A stretch of DNA of 64,000 nt from Entonaema liquescens (Eukaryota > Ascomycota > Sordariomycetes > Xylariales > Xylariaceae), in assembly GCA_902805475.1 (NCBI GenBank), contig CADCSX010000011.1, forward strand, positions 622,001 through 686,000, read 5' to 3'. This document shows positions 34,206 to 46,287 of the stretch, one piece after another. The notes under the pieces were generated by a model that was given only the letters and a program-made list of their open reading frames with translations, was not told the DNA's origin and did no database searches. The position numbers were made by a program, and so were the translations under genes. Within the stretch, counting starts at the first letter, position 1, and every line of letters begins with the position of its first letter.

Positions 34206-35707
34206 TTATTGAGTGAATGTTCCTGGCATCTTCATCTCAATGGCCGAGTCCGCCTCTGAATCTCTTGATAGAAGAGGGCGAGAAAAGTTGGATGGTTTTC
34301 GTTGCAAGCTGGGTCTGGTATCGTCATATGTTGCCTGCGCGCTTTTCGACACTACAGCCGGCTCTGGTGGTTTAATCACGTCTTGGTCTTTGTCGGTAGC
34401 AGCTCTCATAGGCGAATAATTGGGATTTTTGATAACTCTAATTGCTTGCCGGATAGCAACTTCTGGTTCAGAGGCGTACCTAACCGTTGATAGTCGGGAG
34501 CGATTTGCACTGCTTGCAATACTGGTGCTTGGCGTTGCACGGTGCCCTCTACTGGACTCGCGAGAGACTTTCGACGATGATGGCGAATGTGATGATCGGT
34601 CGGATGTAAAAGAGTACGCAGATCGGTCTACACTGGGCCTATCTGTGGACGGGTTGGTAGCATTGGCCGCCCTTGCCTGTTCGGTAGTATTATTCCATTC
34701 GGTTCGCCATGCGCCAGGATTATATGATGGCTGAGGGGGGGATTTTGAGAGTCTTGGTGGAACCCTCAGCACACGTGGAACTGACGATAGGGGCATGTTA
34801 CCCGGGCCCGTATGGGTATAAGTCGCCCCGATGGGAGAGTTTGCCATGAGCTCAAACTTCATTCGATCATTAGATACGTCCTCAGTCCTTATGGTGAGTG
34901 GATTGATTGGTTTTGCTGGTTTGATCGGCTTAGAACTTCCGAGTCTAAATATATCTGCTGATGGGACTGTGGCTATAGAAGCACTGTTGCTTTCCTGTCT
35001 TTGCAATGAAGCTCTGCGAGAAACACTCATGTCTTCGGTTATATCACCGGAACATTGGCTGACACGCCCGTTCAGGAATGAGTCCTTAGAGACCCCTTTC
35101 GTTGCGAAAGGGGTAGGGTTGCTTTCGATACTGGCCGATATAACAAAAGATGACGGTCTACATGCTATGTTAGTCATATACATAGAGGCCGTATTAGGGG
35201 TCCTTACATTGCTGTAATGCATATTGCCAAGTTTAAATATGGTGCTGATCTCGCAATACCCTCTGCAGAAACAGGCTTTGCTACCATAACAGCCGTTGCG
35301 ACTAGAGCGGCTATCCATATAGCAATAGCAAGTCTTGCAATAAGAAGTGCACTGGCATGGAGATATTGGCCGTAAACTTGTGGTGGCCCGGACCCTTTTC
35401 TCCTATAGTTCTTTCTCGCCCCTCTGATATGGAGACATATATATAGCAAAGCCATCCCGGATGCGAAGAGTACCAAGTCTCGTGATATACATGTGAATTT
35501 CATCTCCGCCGGTTGTAGCATAAGCACTATCCCAAGGGCAACCCCTCCCGCGGAAGAGAAAAAGAGGGATATGAGAGCAGCGAGAACGAACGAAGGTCGC
35601 TTTCTCTGTTTCTGCTCCTGGTTGTATTGTTCTAGAGACTGGTAGAGCAGTTCTGCATGATCATCGCTCACCAAAGAACTTTTCTCTTCACCATTCTTAG
35701 GCGCCAT
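34206..35707 (-). CDS. Four-TM fungal membrane protein with Ser-rich tail
   Basis: Two exons (35707-35208, 35157-34206), 483 residues. Four hydrophobic segments lie in the first 175 residues: FVLAALISLFFSSAGGVALG, a segment ending ASGMALLYICLHI, one around SALLIARLAIAIWIAALVAT, and NLAICITAIPSS formed across the intron. The remaining 300 residues are hydrophilic, Ser/Arg-rich and probably cytoplasmic (repeated SxRxS patterns such as SRDSEADSAIEM, phosphorylation-like). The intron must use the second AG after the branch point (GACTAACATAGCATGTAG); the first AG is too close and would give a stop. Function not recognised. The topology resembles small fungal plasma-membrane or tetraspan proteins. 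Confidence 0.8.
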
Positions 35708-36789
35708 GGTATTATCGTTCAGATCAGCAGAGGACCGGCCGACTGTTGAGTTCTGAACCTAGAAAATTGTAACGAGTGATGAAGGAGAGGAAATATATCC
35801 ATTCGCATAAGAATAACATAACTCCCACAGAAAAAGAAAAAGAAGGGTATAATAGAAACAGAAACACTCTAAACGTATATAAACATATTATAATACATTC
35901 ACATGAAGAAAAATCCGCGAGGCGGGACACGACTGCGAATGGCTAATCCAGGCCATTTCGTGGAATGAAGAAAAAACGTAAGTACGTTTGCAGTAGCGGC
36001 GTTGGTGGTGAAGAATGAAGCACTTTGGCCTCGTTCATTTTCTTAAGCTTAATAGAAACAATTATACCTATATTTACCCAGCTAGGAAACAACCTACCCC
36101 TAGCTGTCCCGGTTTACCTTTAACCATGTTTGGAGTTGTAGAATCACGAATTAGGCTGCGTAAGGAAAATAAAAAAAAAGGTGCAACGTCGTAACTCAAA
36201 TGCTGGCACTGTTACGGAAGGCTAAAAGTGTAAGTGCGGTGGGCTGACGGCACATTCCAGCTGCTGGCTATTGGCCAATTCCTAGGGGGTGTCGTACCAA
36301 AACCGCGTTAAGAAAATTAGATAAGCAGCGCTAAAGCCCCTGTAAAACAAGGGGCCGCTTAGGCCAGTCATAAAGGTTGCATTGAGCCTCAAGAAACGGT
36401 GGCTTATGCAACAGTTCAAGTCTCAAATTCCGTGGTTAGCTCGGGCCACTGGCTAAACTGTCTCCCAGGTACCTATCCTACTAGGTCAGGTCACGGCACG
36501 GGAACGGGAAGAAGAAAATGTTTATGAAGTATCGTTAGTTTATTCTCATTCGTCAGTTGACTGTTGAAGCTTGTATGCTGTACAGAAATATAATATCATA
36601 ATCCCCAAACCATTAAACGCCCAAGGCAATGCTTCACTTCACACCCAAGATGTAATTCACCGTTTTGTTTACTCCAAGCATTGAGGTTTCGGAATAATCC
36701 AAGAAGCTATCCCGCCACCGAATCATCAACTGCCGCTACTACTAACTCCGTGTGATACCCAATCATAAATAAACTCGTCCAGTAATAAG
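35708..36789. other. Intergenic, no gene
   Basis: Promoter of the four-TM gene (left) and 3' region of the next gene. AT-rich; contains an AGGTACCT palindrome at 36467. Confidence 0.5.
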
Positions 36790-39298
36790 CTAACGTAGCA
36801 TATATGATAGATCGGGTAGGTTTTGTACAATACTTTTAACAATGTCGTCCTGGTCTCGCTTGTTTGCCTTGCTTTCAATCGGTCCCAGTACGGCCTTCGA
36901 GGGGGCTTTGGTCCTTGTGACCTCATTTATGTTTGTCTCGACGGCACTCCCAAGGTGTGAATCTAAACTAAGCGTTGGCTTTGGTTTTGGAGAACGCGTT
37001 GAAGCTGACGTTGACCCCGACGCCGGCGATTCAAAAACAGAGAAGTCAGCAAAAGGCCAAGTATCTTGTTTCGACGACTTCGGTGTCTGTGCGGAAGCGC
37101 CTTCAAATACGGAGAAATCAACAGCTGGCCATGCGCCTACTTTTGGTGTTTTTGCGGTTAAGGGAGTTAATTTACCAGAACCTTGTGCTGGGGGTGGAGT
37201 GGCCTTGGGTATCGAAATAGAAAGCCCAGACACTGAACCTTTGCTTTGGGTTATCGCTTCGGCCCTTGTGCCGTTTATGGGTGCATTAGTGGCGTTGCTA
37301 GTTGGAGTTAAGGGAGTATCATTCGTGTCGTTTAATGACCCTATCATGGGAGCGGAGCCGTGCTGAGATTCTACTCGGGGTGACGACACCATTTCGCCCC
37401 AGTCATCTTCGCTTTCATCGCCGGGTTCGCCTTGGCTTAACTGTGCTGGTACTTGGATCGTAGTGTGAATTATATTTCCAATCGCACCGGTCGCTGGTAC
37501 GGGCCGGTGTATGTGAGTTACGCGGTCAACTCCGTCATCATTGCTAGAGATCGAATGCGCAATGGGGGATGACTTAGTATCTGAGCTCCAGTTGAAATTA
37601 GGAATAGAAGCTGGCCGGGGCTGGGGGTCTGTATCCGGGGGTTTGATAGGACTTTTATTGAACTTGATGTAGAATGAGAATTTGTTGAATGTGCTGGCTG
37701 TTCCAAGCTGAGCTTTGCTGCTGGAAGTGAGGTATTTCGCGAGTGCGTGATAGAGGCTTTACGAGCAAATATTTTGCCTAAATCGACAGGGGCAGCGGAA
37801 GAATCCCAATTAAACACACTTGTCCGTATACCAGCACCCAACGTAACCCGTCCAGCGATTGAATCCTCTTCCATCCATCTTCGAACGATTTTGATTACAT
37901 CATTATGTAGACGGGAGGTTGACCATTCTACTCGGTGGTAATTATCATCGTCTCCCGAGTCATGCTTACGCATCGACCCGTAACGAGATAAACGGTACCA
38001 AGTTTTGCGTTCCGAGATTGTCGCGAAACTATCCTTAATGATTCGGTCGGGAATATCACTGATATCTCGCGCATTCCCATCCTCCTTTAAATCCTGCTCA
38101 AGATCGGGAAAGAGCTTATCAACTAGTTGAAAGTCGACGTCAAAGCGTATAGGCCCGAATTTGTCAAAAAGCTGCTGAATCGGTACTGAGGGGCTCCTAA
38201 CGCGTTCCTCGGTAGAAATGTTCTCGGACAGAGTTGCAGGCGCAAATGATATTCCTGGAGCACCAGACAGGATATTTAAATCGGGACTTGGTCTGGTATC
38301 TTCGTCTGGAGCATCCTCAAAATCGCCAAAATCAGTATCCCCACCTGTGCTTCTGGCTTGACTCGGTGACCTCCCTCGACTCTCTATTTTCGGCAGTTCA
38401 AGTCGTGTCGATCTAGATAGATCTTCTGCGGGAGCTTTTGTCAAGCCGTCGTACATTCCCACAAGCTCCTGAACTTTTCCGGAACCTTTTCTAGAAGTGT
38501 TCTGGACGCGCAACCTTGTATCTTCATCAATTGACGTAATCGGTGAATCCGGACGATCCGCTCCATTAGAGCTGTTAAGTGATAGCGTAGATGGTGGTCT
38601 AGATAGAGTATTCTGATGGTCAACTTTCGGTGCTGCACCAAACCCCGAACCCTGACGTTTTCGCGCGCCTGACAATGGTGATGGTAGCTCCCATACTTGA
38701 GACCCATCAGCTAAGACCTGTTCACTGTCCTCTATCCTAATATTGTTCTCTCCTGTTTGTCGGATATCTGCGGCATCTTGCGTCTGTATTGCTACTATCG
38801 GCGCTTTGTTTGGTTCATTCTGAGAATCAATGTTGCTAATCCCCAGCGCATTCACGGGCGTGGAGGAGTTACTCTTCCTATCTTGGAGCGAGACTTCGGT
38901 TGCCCATGGATCTGGTGAGTGATGACGGTATACGGAAGATGTTCGAGATCGTGGAAGTGGTCTTAGTCCTGGAGACGTCGCGGCGCTGCTTGGTAAAGTA
39001 ACCGAACTCCTCTTCCCAAATTCGTCGGGCCGTGGACTTGGTTGAGGAATCAGCGAAGATGGCTCTGCCCATACTCCCCAGTCCACCACATTTGCGGCAG
39101 CCTCGGCCTGCTCTGTACCAGTCCAGTCTCCAATGCTATCCTCGGCCGCCCATGGAGATTGGCTTTGAAAGTTTGATGCGCTACTGAAGAAAGCTCTTGG
39201 AGGTGGACTAAGCAGGTTCTTCGGAGGGATGGTGTCGGAGGGTCATTCTTGGCTGTCGTTTCTGGTTGTGCCCAAGGCGAGCCCCAGGGATCGTCCAT
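36790..39298 (-). CDS. Conserved fungal DFGDF/W-motif protein, possible AP-1 accessory factor (two apparent frame errors)
   Basis: A single long reading frame, broken twice. It starts at 39298 with MDDPWGSPWAQPE, shifts near 39223 to LLSPPPRAFFSS, SPWAAEDSIGDW and VVDWGVWAEPSSLIPQPSPR, and shifts again at the TTTT at 37653-37656 to SPIKPPDTDPQP, DDWGEMVSSP and FSVFEG. Restoring one base at each site gives exactly 837 codons (836 residues). Mostly disordered and Ser/Pro-rich, with an ordered central block (PIQQLFDKFGPIRFDVDFQL, TWYRLSRYGSMRKH, VIKIVRRWMEEDS) and repeated short motifs: DPW, DWGVW, TDFGDFEDA, and WPxxDFSVFE twice. DFGDF-type motifs bind gamma-adaptin ear domains in aftiphilin-like proteins, so a clathrin/AP-1 accessory role (yeast Laa2-like) is suggested, by inference only. 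Confidence 0.7.
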
Positions 39299-40169
39299 GA
39301 TCGCTCAAGGCGATGGTCATTGTTGGTTGCCAATGGGGCGATTTTCGGATACGAAGCCGAAGCTACACTTTACAGCTTACATGTAATTGTAACAGTGAAG
39401 CCGGAGAGCGTAAATTGTGTAATGAGACATGTCATTATCTACTTCATGTAAAAAGTTGGTTGCGAGATAAGTTGCCAAGAATATACATGTTGCACTTGCT
39501 TGAGCGCGAATCTCGACACCTTGTCAATCGCTAACGCGAAATGTGAAAGGTAGACTCAGGGGCCGGGTTTGTGCATTTGCATGAACGGGGGATCCAGGGG
39601 GATCAAATATTCTTGGCTCGGAACGGCTAGAAGAGCAGCTGGGAACGTAGGCATTAGCCACATTACTCACAGCTATGAACATTAAGTATTTAAGTACTTA
39701 ACTGAGAATGGCGTGGCGCTTGCAAGCAGAATGCTCACGTGCTCGACTTATGTGGCTCAATTAGGGTTAGAATCAGTCTGATCTATTTTAAGCTGCGTCA
39801 GGTACTTTACCTTTGTACCGGAGCATTAGGTACATGAGTACATGGCAGGTACCGAAGTAGCATTTCGTCATTCTTAGGTGTGGTGGGGTTTATTGCGGGG
39901 CACCCTTTAAAGCTGTAATGGTGTTCTGGATCTTTTCATGAAGTTTGTTACTTAACGCTTGTACCTTCTGCTGATAAATGCGATAAATTGCTTGCGATGC
40001 CGGCAGAGGCCGAACTTTCCATCTTTTAGGTACGCATTGAATGGAGAAATGAGTGCGCAGAATGAAGCCCTTTCAACCACCTTGAGCCACTCTACATTCT
40101 CAGAATCTACCCATTATTTGCAGATATTCCATACTTCTTCTCTAGGCCTACGGACTATTAGATCTCGCA
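39299..40169. other. Divergent promoter region
   Basis: Lies between the starts of the DFGDF protein (minus) and CFD1 (plus). No gene seen; expected to hold both promoters. Confidence 0.55.
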
Positions 40170-41156
40170 ATGTCCCTTGCAAAAGTTAAGCATATTATAC
40201 TAGTATGTGAATCTCAGATCAAAAAAAAGAATCACATAAAATGATAATATCTCTAACGTGTAAATCTGTAGGTCCTCTCTGGAAAAGGAGGTGTAGGAAA
40301 ATCATCTGTGACCACTCAGCTTGCATTATCTCTTTCGCTTTCTGGATCTTCTGTAGGAGTCCTCGATGTCGACCTTACTGGGCCTTCGATGCCGCGCATG
40401 TTCAACATTGAAGATGCGAAAGTTACGCAAGCACCGGGAGGGTGGCTTCCCGTGACCGTGCATCCTGCAAACACGGAGGCCGGTATAGGCGAATTAAGAT
40501 GCATGAGTCTTGGCTTCTTATTGCGCGGAAGAGGTGACGCGGTTGTATGGCGTGGCCCCAAGAAAACTGCGATGGTCCGACAGTTCCTCTCCGATGTATT
40601 ATGGGGAGAACTCGATTTCTTGCTCATTGATACTCCCCCAGGGACGTCTGATGAGCATATATCACTTGCCGAAACACTATTAAAAGATGCATCGCCTGGT
40701 CAGGTAGCTGGTGCAGTAGTAGTAACTACACCCCAAGCAGTCGCTACGGCGGATGTCAGAAAGGAGTTAAACTTCTGCGCGAAGACAGGCATATCGGTTA
40801 TCGGTGTTATTGAGAACATGGTCGGGTTCGTGTGTCCAAACTGCGCTGAATGCACCAACATTTTTGGAAAAGGAGGAGGCCAAGTCATGGCAGACGATTT
40901 CAACGTGCGGTTTTTAGGAGGTGTGCCTATAGATCCTCAGTTTGTTATGTTAATCGAAACGGGAAGACGACCGCGCTATCCTGAAGGGACCGTTATCGAT
41001 GGACAAGACTTCTCTGAGACACGTCAAAATAGACATGCCAACACACCGGCTGCAGAGACAAGGGAGGCGGGCCTACTTGCAGACAAATATTTAGAGTGCT
41101 CCCTTGAGCCTATCTTCAGAAAGATCACGCAAGATATCGTAACAGCCATCGGATGA
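40170..41156 (+). CDS. CFD1: Cytosolic Fe-S cluster assembly factor Cfd1 (NUBP2)
   Basis: P-loop scaffold ATPase that with Nbp35 assembles 4Fe-4S clusters for cytosolic and nuclear proteins. A tiny first exon (40170-40202) encodes 11 residues, MSLAKVKHIIL; a 69-nt intron follows and exon 2 (40272-41156) opens with the deviant Walker A SGKGGVGKSS (residues 14-23). The total is 305 residues, normal for fungal Cfd1. Other marks: DVDLTGPSMPRMF, FLLIDTPPGTSDEH (Walker B region), and the bridging-cluster motif CPNC at 199-202 within ENMVGFVCPNCAECTNIF. It lacks the N-terminal four-Cys extension of Nbp35, which separates Cfd1 from Nbp35. The first exon is easily missed by gene finders. Confidence 0.95.
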
Positions 41157-42566
41157 TTTCGGACATATTATTATCAGCCTAAGTTCTCTGGTTTACCTAG
41201 AATCTTACATTGATATGACCTAAGGGGCATATTATATTAAGATCTGATACATTTCGCATGCAGAAGACAACGGTCTTTTTTGGTGGTTGGGCAGCTATCG
41301 CTACTATTCACTTCTATGGCATCGACCATCGCTATCAATAGTTTACCACATGCTGGTGGAGAAGCAAATTTCTGCGACGCTGTGATAAAATGCCGACCTA
41401 TAACAATCTATATCGCATAGGCCAAAAGTGTGACATCCATCAATATTACAGTGATAGGGTTTATCAATAGAAGAGGATAGAAAAAGTTTTTTTTTTTTTT
41501 TTTCAAATGACCAGCATTCTCCAAATCCCGTGGCTGTGGAAACTTTCCTCAGGCTGTGACCATTTCGCTAAGAGTCATTTTATGCAGAGTTACGATACGG
41601 TTCCTTTTGTTGGTGTATGACAAAATGTAAAGTGAGCAACCAGGAAATAAATTGTGGTGGTGACAATGCGCAATGCTACCTTCGCACTCGTAGTTACGAA
41701 ATAAAGGTAAGAAATCGATTTGACAATTCCATGGTTTGTTTTCGCATGTTTGGGACTTTAATAGATTTGATAGGTAGTACAATCTCTACCCGGGGCATGA
41801 CCTTTAAGGTACTTAACCTACCATACATGAGCAGGTCATAGAACTATGCCCCTCCACTAGCCCTCCTTACCAGCTTACATCCCGCCTTACATCCCGTCAG
41901 ATGGCCCCCAATATTAATCTGTCCAGTAGGCTTTCAGTAGTCCACCAAAAGTAACAAAGTACCTTCACCGCACTGCAAGTGTTTCTCCACTTTGGGCATG
42001 GTAGTGACCTCACACCTACCCAATCGTTGCAAAATCAGGTACCTACCCTACAGCTGGTACCACATGCACATGGCCGGCCGTTCTTGCCGCCCACAACGTT
42101 GAACTAACATTTCGCTTCTGAAGTCGAATTTCTATTTTTTCTGGAATCGGAGCTAAGAGGTACCTCTTTACATACCCTAGCTGCAGTACATTTTTAAGGT
42201 ACCTTGAAAATCTCTTTCACCGATAGATTTCAAAACTTTTACACTAACATTTCTCTTTGCCCCCCCCCAAAATTGAGATTTGGTGATTAAACAAATTCAA
42301 CTATTCTACTTTAAACATAAACAATCCTTTTCTTTTTCTTGCTCACTGGTTGTTGTCAGTCCCCAATTACCAAAAACGTGTCTCAAATACCGCCACTTGG
42401 TTACCTCTACCGAAGAGGCAAAACCAAATATTTTGTCATAACCATCGAATTACTCTTGCTCACAACTTGTTAAGATCAACACTCGAATTGCCGTCGGCGT
42501 CACACAACGCACGCTATAATCAACTGTAAATATTCCGTTGCAGGACTTGGCGATAATATCTAGTCA
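41157..42566. other. Intergenic upstream of SPE2
   Basis: No gene supported. Includes an 18-base T run at about 41487, a C9 run near 42260, and three AGGTACCT palindromes within 170 bp (42037, 42158, 42197). From about 42240 onward the sequence is pyrimidine-rich, as expected for the promoter and leader of SPE2. Confidence 0.5.
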
Positions 42567-42718
42567 ATGTCAAGAAGAATCGACTCTCTCGATACCTCTA
42601 CAACATAGTACTCCTCGACGTCCATAGTCTGCCTAGGGAGAACGCCACCTTTTAGACATACGGCCTGGTTTTCCATGAGCCCAGCAGATCTACTTCGATT
42701 CCTCTCTAAGCCCGCAAA
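42567..42718 (+). promoter_or_regulatory. Candidate uORFs and leader intron of SPE2
   Basis: The only two ATGs seen between about 42500 and the SPE2 start both open short frames. uORF1 (42567-42608) is 13 codons plus stop (MSRRIDSLDTSTT). uORF2 starts at 42675 (MSPADLLRFLSKPAK). A likely leader intron follows, ending at ...GGCTAACC...TCTACAG (42788), probably from the GTATAG at 42719; splicing then ends uORF2 at 17 codons. AdoMetDC mRNAs of animals and plants are controlled by uORFs that respond to polyamines; whether this applies here is inference. Confidence 0.45.
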
Positions 42719-43252
42719 GTATAGCTCTCCTGAAATTTCGAAGATATATTCCTGTTAACATCGGCTAACCATCCATTCTCTTCTACAGGCCCAGATAACA
42801 CCTGCTGCGAAAGCATCCGCCTAGGACTAGCAACACTTTTTGTTGTCTGTTCTTCTATTCTTACCATATTTGCAGATACCCTCGTCTGCTAGGTCCGATA
42901 CTCCCCCACAGGTATCGGTTTCTGCCAGAACGAGGCTCTAAACAAGGCGTCACCATTCCTTGGTCAAAGGTCTTCTTTCTTCCCCTCCGAGCTCGACCAC
43001 CCTAACGTCCTCTTCGTGAGACGTTAAGAAAAAAAAACTTGCCATTGTAGCTGGCTCCGCCAGCATTTACAGATCCTCATTAACCTGTGGGCCTACTCTC
43101 TCAAACGAACGCCGCAAGGTTCGTTTGGGCGGCAGTCAGTGCTCCGCGGTCGCTACAGTATCTCACCTGCAGCAAACATCCCTGGTATCAGAACGACAAG
43201 TCAGCTCCTTTTAATTATATCGGCTGCTCGCCTTTAGGGTCCCTGTACGGAG

Positions 43253-44880
43253 ATGGTCAACCTCGATATTCCCACCAACTACACGTTCTCGCCATCTGAG
43301 GGCACCCCCCATTTAACAATCAATCATGATGTTGCTGCAGATTTAGACTCTTCCAATGCCTTTGAAGGTAAGATATCTCAATTCATTTTATAGATAAGTG
43401 TTAACAATGCTTAGGCCCGGAGAAATTGCTTGAGGTTTGGTTTGCCCCCAGCCCCAAAGCTCTCCCCGCCGGTGTCAAGGAGAATGGCTTGAAGTCAGTC
43501 GCCAGCGAGACTTGGGTTGGAATGCTCGACATGGTCAATTGCAAGATTCTTTCAGTCCTCGAAGCTGAGCACATGGATGCCTATTTGCTCTCTGAGTCTA
43601 GCATGTTTGTGTTTCCCCACAAGCTCATTCTCAAGACATGCGGGACCACTACGCTTCTTCTCGGCCTCCATAGGCTCCTTCGAATCGCTGCCGAACATGC
43701 CGGGTTTCCTTTCCATAACGCTACCTCCGTGAACGATATTCGTGCTGCCGCTACGCCTTATCGGGTGTTTTACTCGCGAAAGAACTTCCTCTTCCCGCAT
43801 AAGCAACAGGGTCCTCATCGTAGCTGGAAGCAGGAAGTCAAGTATCTCGATGACATGTTCGAGGGAGGAAGTGCTTACATGGTTGGGAAAATGAATGGTG
43901 ATCACTGGTACCTATATATCACCTCACCGTCGATGAGCTTCACGCCACCTCGTACTCCGGACGGCGAGAAAATATCCATAGGACCTACCAACACATTCAA
44001 AATTCCTACTGGTCTGACTTCTGCTTTCAATGGTGGCTTGGAGGTCAATGATGAAACACTCGAGATTTTAATGACGGACCTTGACCAAGAGAATGCGAAG
44101 AAATTCTACCTAGAGCACGCGAGTGCGGTCGCGAGCACTAGGCTCTCTGAGCAGGTTCAGGAAGCACGACAGATGGCTATTGACAGTCTCGGAGACTTGT
44201 CTGGAAGTACCGCTACGCTCAAGACTACAAGCACGATTGAGAGCGTATTTGATGATACGGTAGATGTGTTTAGCAACGGGAGCGATTCCGATCTTCATGA
44301 CGCTCACACCCCACTCTCTGAGCAAGCAGATGCTGAGTGCCTAACTACGGAAGGACATGCACTTGGGACTGTGGTCGCGGATGCTTGTGGCCTTTCGGAT
44401 GTGTATCCTGCTTCTAAATACCCCGATGCCCGCATTGATGCCTATCTCTTTACCCCGTGCGGTTTCTCGGCCAACGGCATCATCCCGGCTCCTCAGAATC
44501 AGGAAGTTAGTGAGAATGCTAAGTCCACTCATTATTTCACTGTACACGTGACACCTGAGCCGATCTGTTCTTTCGCTTCTTTCGAAACGAACGTCCCGGG
44601 TGGTCAGAATGGCCGTGAGACGTCGGAAATTATCGACCACGTCGTTCGGATCTTCAAGCCTGGACGATTCAGCGTTACACTTTTCGAGGCTAAGACGGTC
44701 CACACATACGACAGCGATGAGCTCCCAGTCGGTCGCAGCAAGCGCATGGAAAAGATCCCAGGATATCGACGCATCGACCGCATCGTCCATGACTTTGATG
44801 ATTACGAACTTGTCTTCCGGTATTATGAGCGGGAGGATTGGATTGGTGGAAGTGGTCCTCGCGTTGGGGAAGACTTCTAA
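43253..44880 (+). CDS. SPE2: S-adenosylmethionine decarboxylase proenzyme
   Basis: Makes decarboxylated AdoMet, the aminopropyl donor for spermidine and spermine. Two exons (43253-43367, 43415-44880; intron 47 nt) give 526 residues. The proenzyme self-cleaves to create a pyruvoyl cofactor: the site is LSES|S with the new N-terminal Ser near residue 100 in YLLSESSMFVFPHK, and KTCGTTTLL follows with the catalytic Cys. FEGPEKLLEVWF at the N-terminus and YLDDMFEGGSAYMVGKMNGDHWYLY are further family hallmarks. The C-terminal part (HYFTVHVTPEPICSFASFE) completes the beta-sandwich. It is longer than the roughly 335-400 residues of animal and yeast enzymes because of a charged insertion around residues 230-370, common in fungal forms. 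Expression is probably set by the long leader with uORFs. Confidence 0.96.
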
Positions 44881-46287
44881 GCGTCAATTGGATTAATAGC
44901 GACTCCCATGTCTAACCTTCTTTATTTTTGGCTCGTTTCAGTTCGATATTGTATTGTCGGTATTTCGACAAAGTTAAAGGGTATTTTGCAGGAGGAATTG
45001 AGCAGTGATGTTTTTTCATGGACAATATTATATAAACTTTTTTTTTTCTGTTTTCATCTTTTTCATCGAGTTATTCGAAAGTTACAATAAGCCTAGACCT
45101 AGCACGCTCATTCTTCCCTGATCAATTTGAGCGTTTTTGTCACCAAAACCCCTGCCGATATTTTAGCTGTGATTTATCATGTATTGGGGGAACATGGGAT
45201 ATGGGGCATAGATGAGATGTTGTAACTTCCGCAACTAAATAGGCGCCGAATCCTATAGGTGCGTTCGATATAGGCACTAGTCAGGATACTTTGGAGAATC
45301 CAAGGTGAAATACTAGAAATGCTTTTCGCGATCTCTTACCACGAAAGGGATTTAGATTATAATATGAAATGAATCTTCGTTTAACACTGATGATACATAT
45401 TGCCCTTGTAAAATCAAAGATGTAAGTTGGATTCTATCTGCTGGTTACCCCTTTTGTGAAGCCTAGGGGGACTTTCCATATCTAAGTAATAATTATTCAT
45501 TTCGTTGTGAATATGTTTTCGAGCTATGTGCGAGGTATCTAACATAATCTCTCGTGGAATTATAGTGACGCTATTCTTGTTATATCAGTACGAGGAAGCC
45601 TTGCTCTGTAGACATTGTGGCTTCGTCGAGTCTCTATTCAAATCGGGTATGTTGTCTAGCCACATAATATCCTAGACCAGTGTCTCTGCAATAACCCTCT
45701 CTTCATTCAAGACTGCAGAGACGTTCCATTATGGTGGTTTCAATCAGACCCTGGATAGTTCGAAGAAAGTAGTCTGTAGCAGTGAGATAACTCGCTGGAC
45801 ATACGCTAACTTTCACTTGACATGGTAAGTCCATATTCGCGGCCCCGTTAACGAAGCCAGTGAGCTTATATAAGGTAGGTATACAAATTGACATATATAT
45901 ATAGGGGGTAGGAAGACTTATAACGCTCCTACCAACCCTATCCCGATACCGATGAAAGAGTCGAAATGCTGTGTCATTCTAGTGTACATGAGGTAAGTGG
46001 AAACTCCAGTCGCCCCTGAAATGAACTTTCCAGTTTGTCTAGTTGCGACTGATCGCTTTTGCTTGTAGGTAAACGAAATTTTGTGTAGCCTGCCATCACC
46101 ACCTGAGGGCCTAAGCCCTCTTTTCTAAAACCCCGATAAAGATACAGTGTAAGGAAATCTATAGTTGAACACGACTGAAAGGAAATTTGATGCTGTGAGC
46201 TATGCATATAGTTAGTAGGTACAGATCCCAACCGGAATGACGTCGACGCCGTGCTCTAGAAGGAAAGACGGTATAATGGAGACAGGC
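44881..46287. other. Convergent intergenic spacer
   Basis: Between the 3' ends of SPE2 and the first C2H2-type gene. AT-rich, with a short TATATA tract near 45890. No gene seen. Confidence 0.5.

Noticed and set aside
43087..43299. 71-codon frame overlapping the SPE2 start as a regulatory uORF
   Set aside because: It opens with GTG rather than ATG, so it is not a likely initiating frame.
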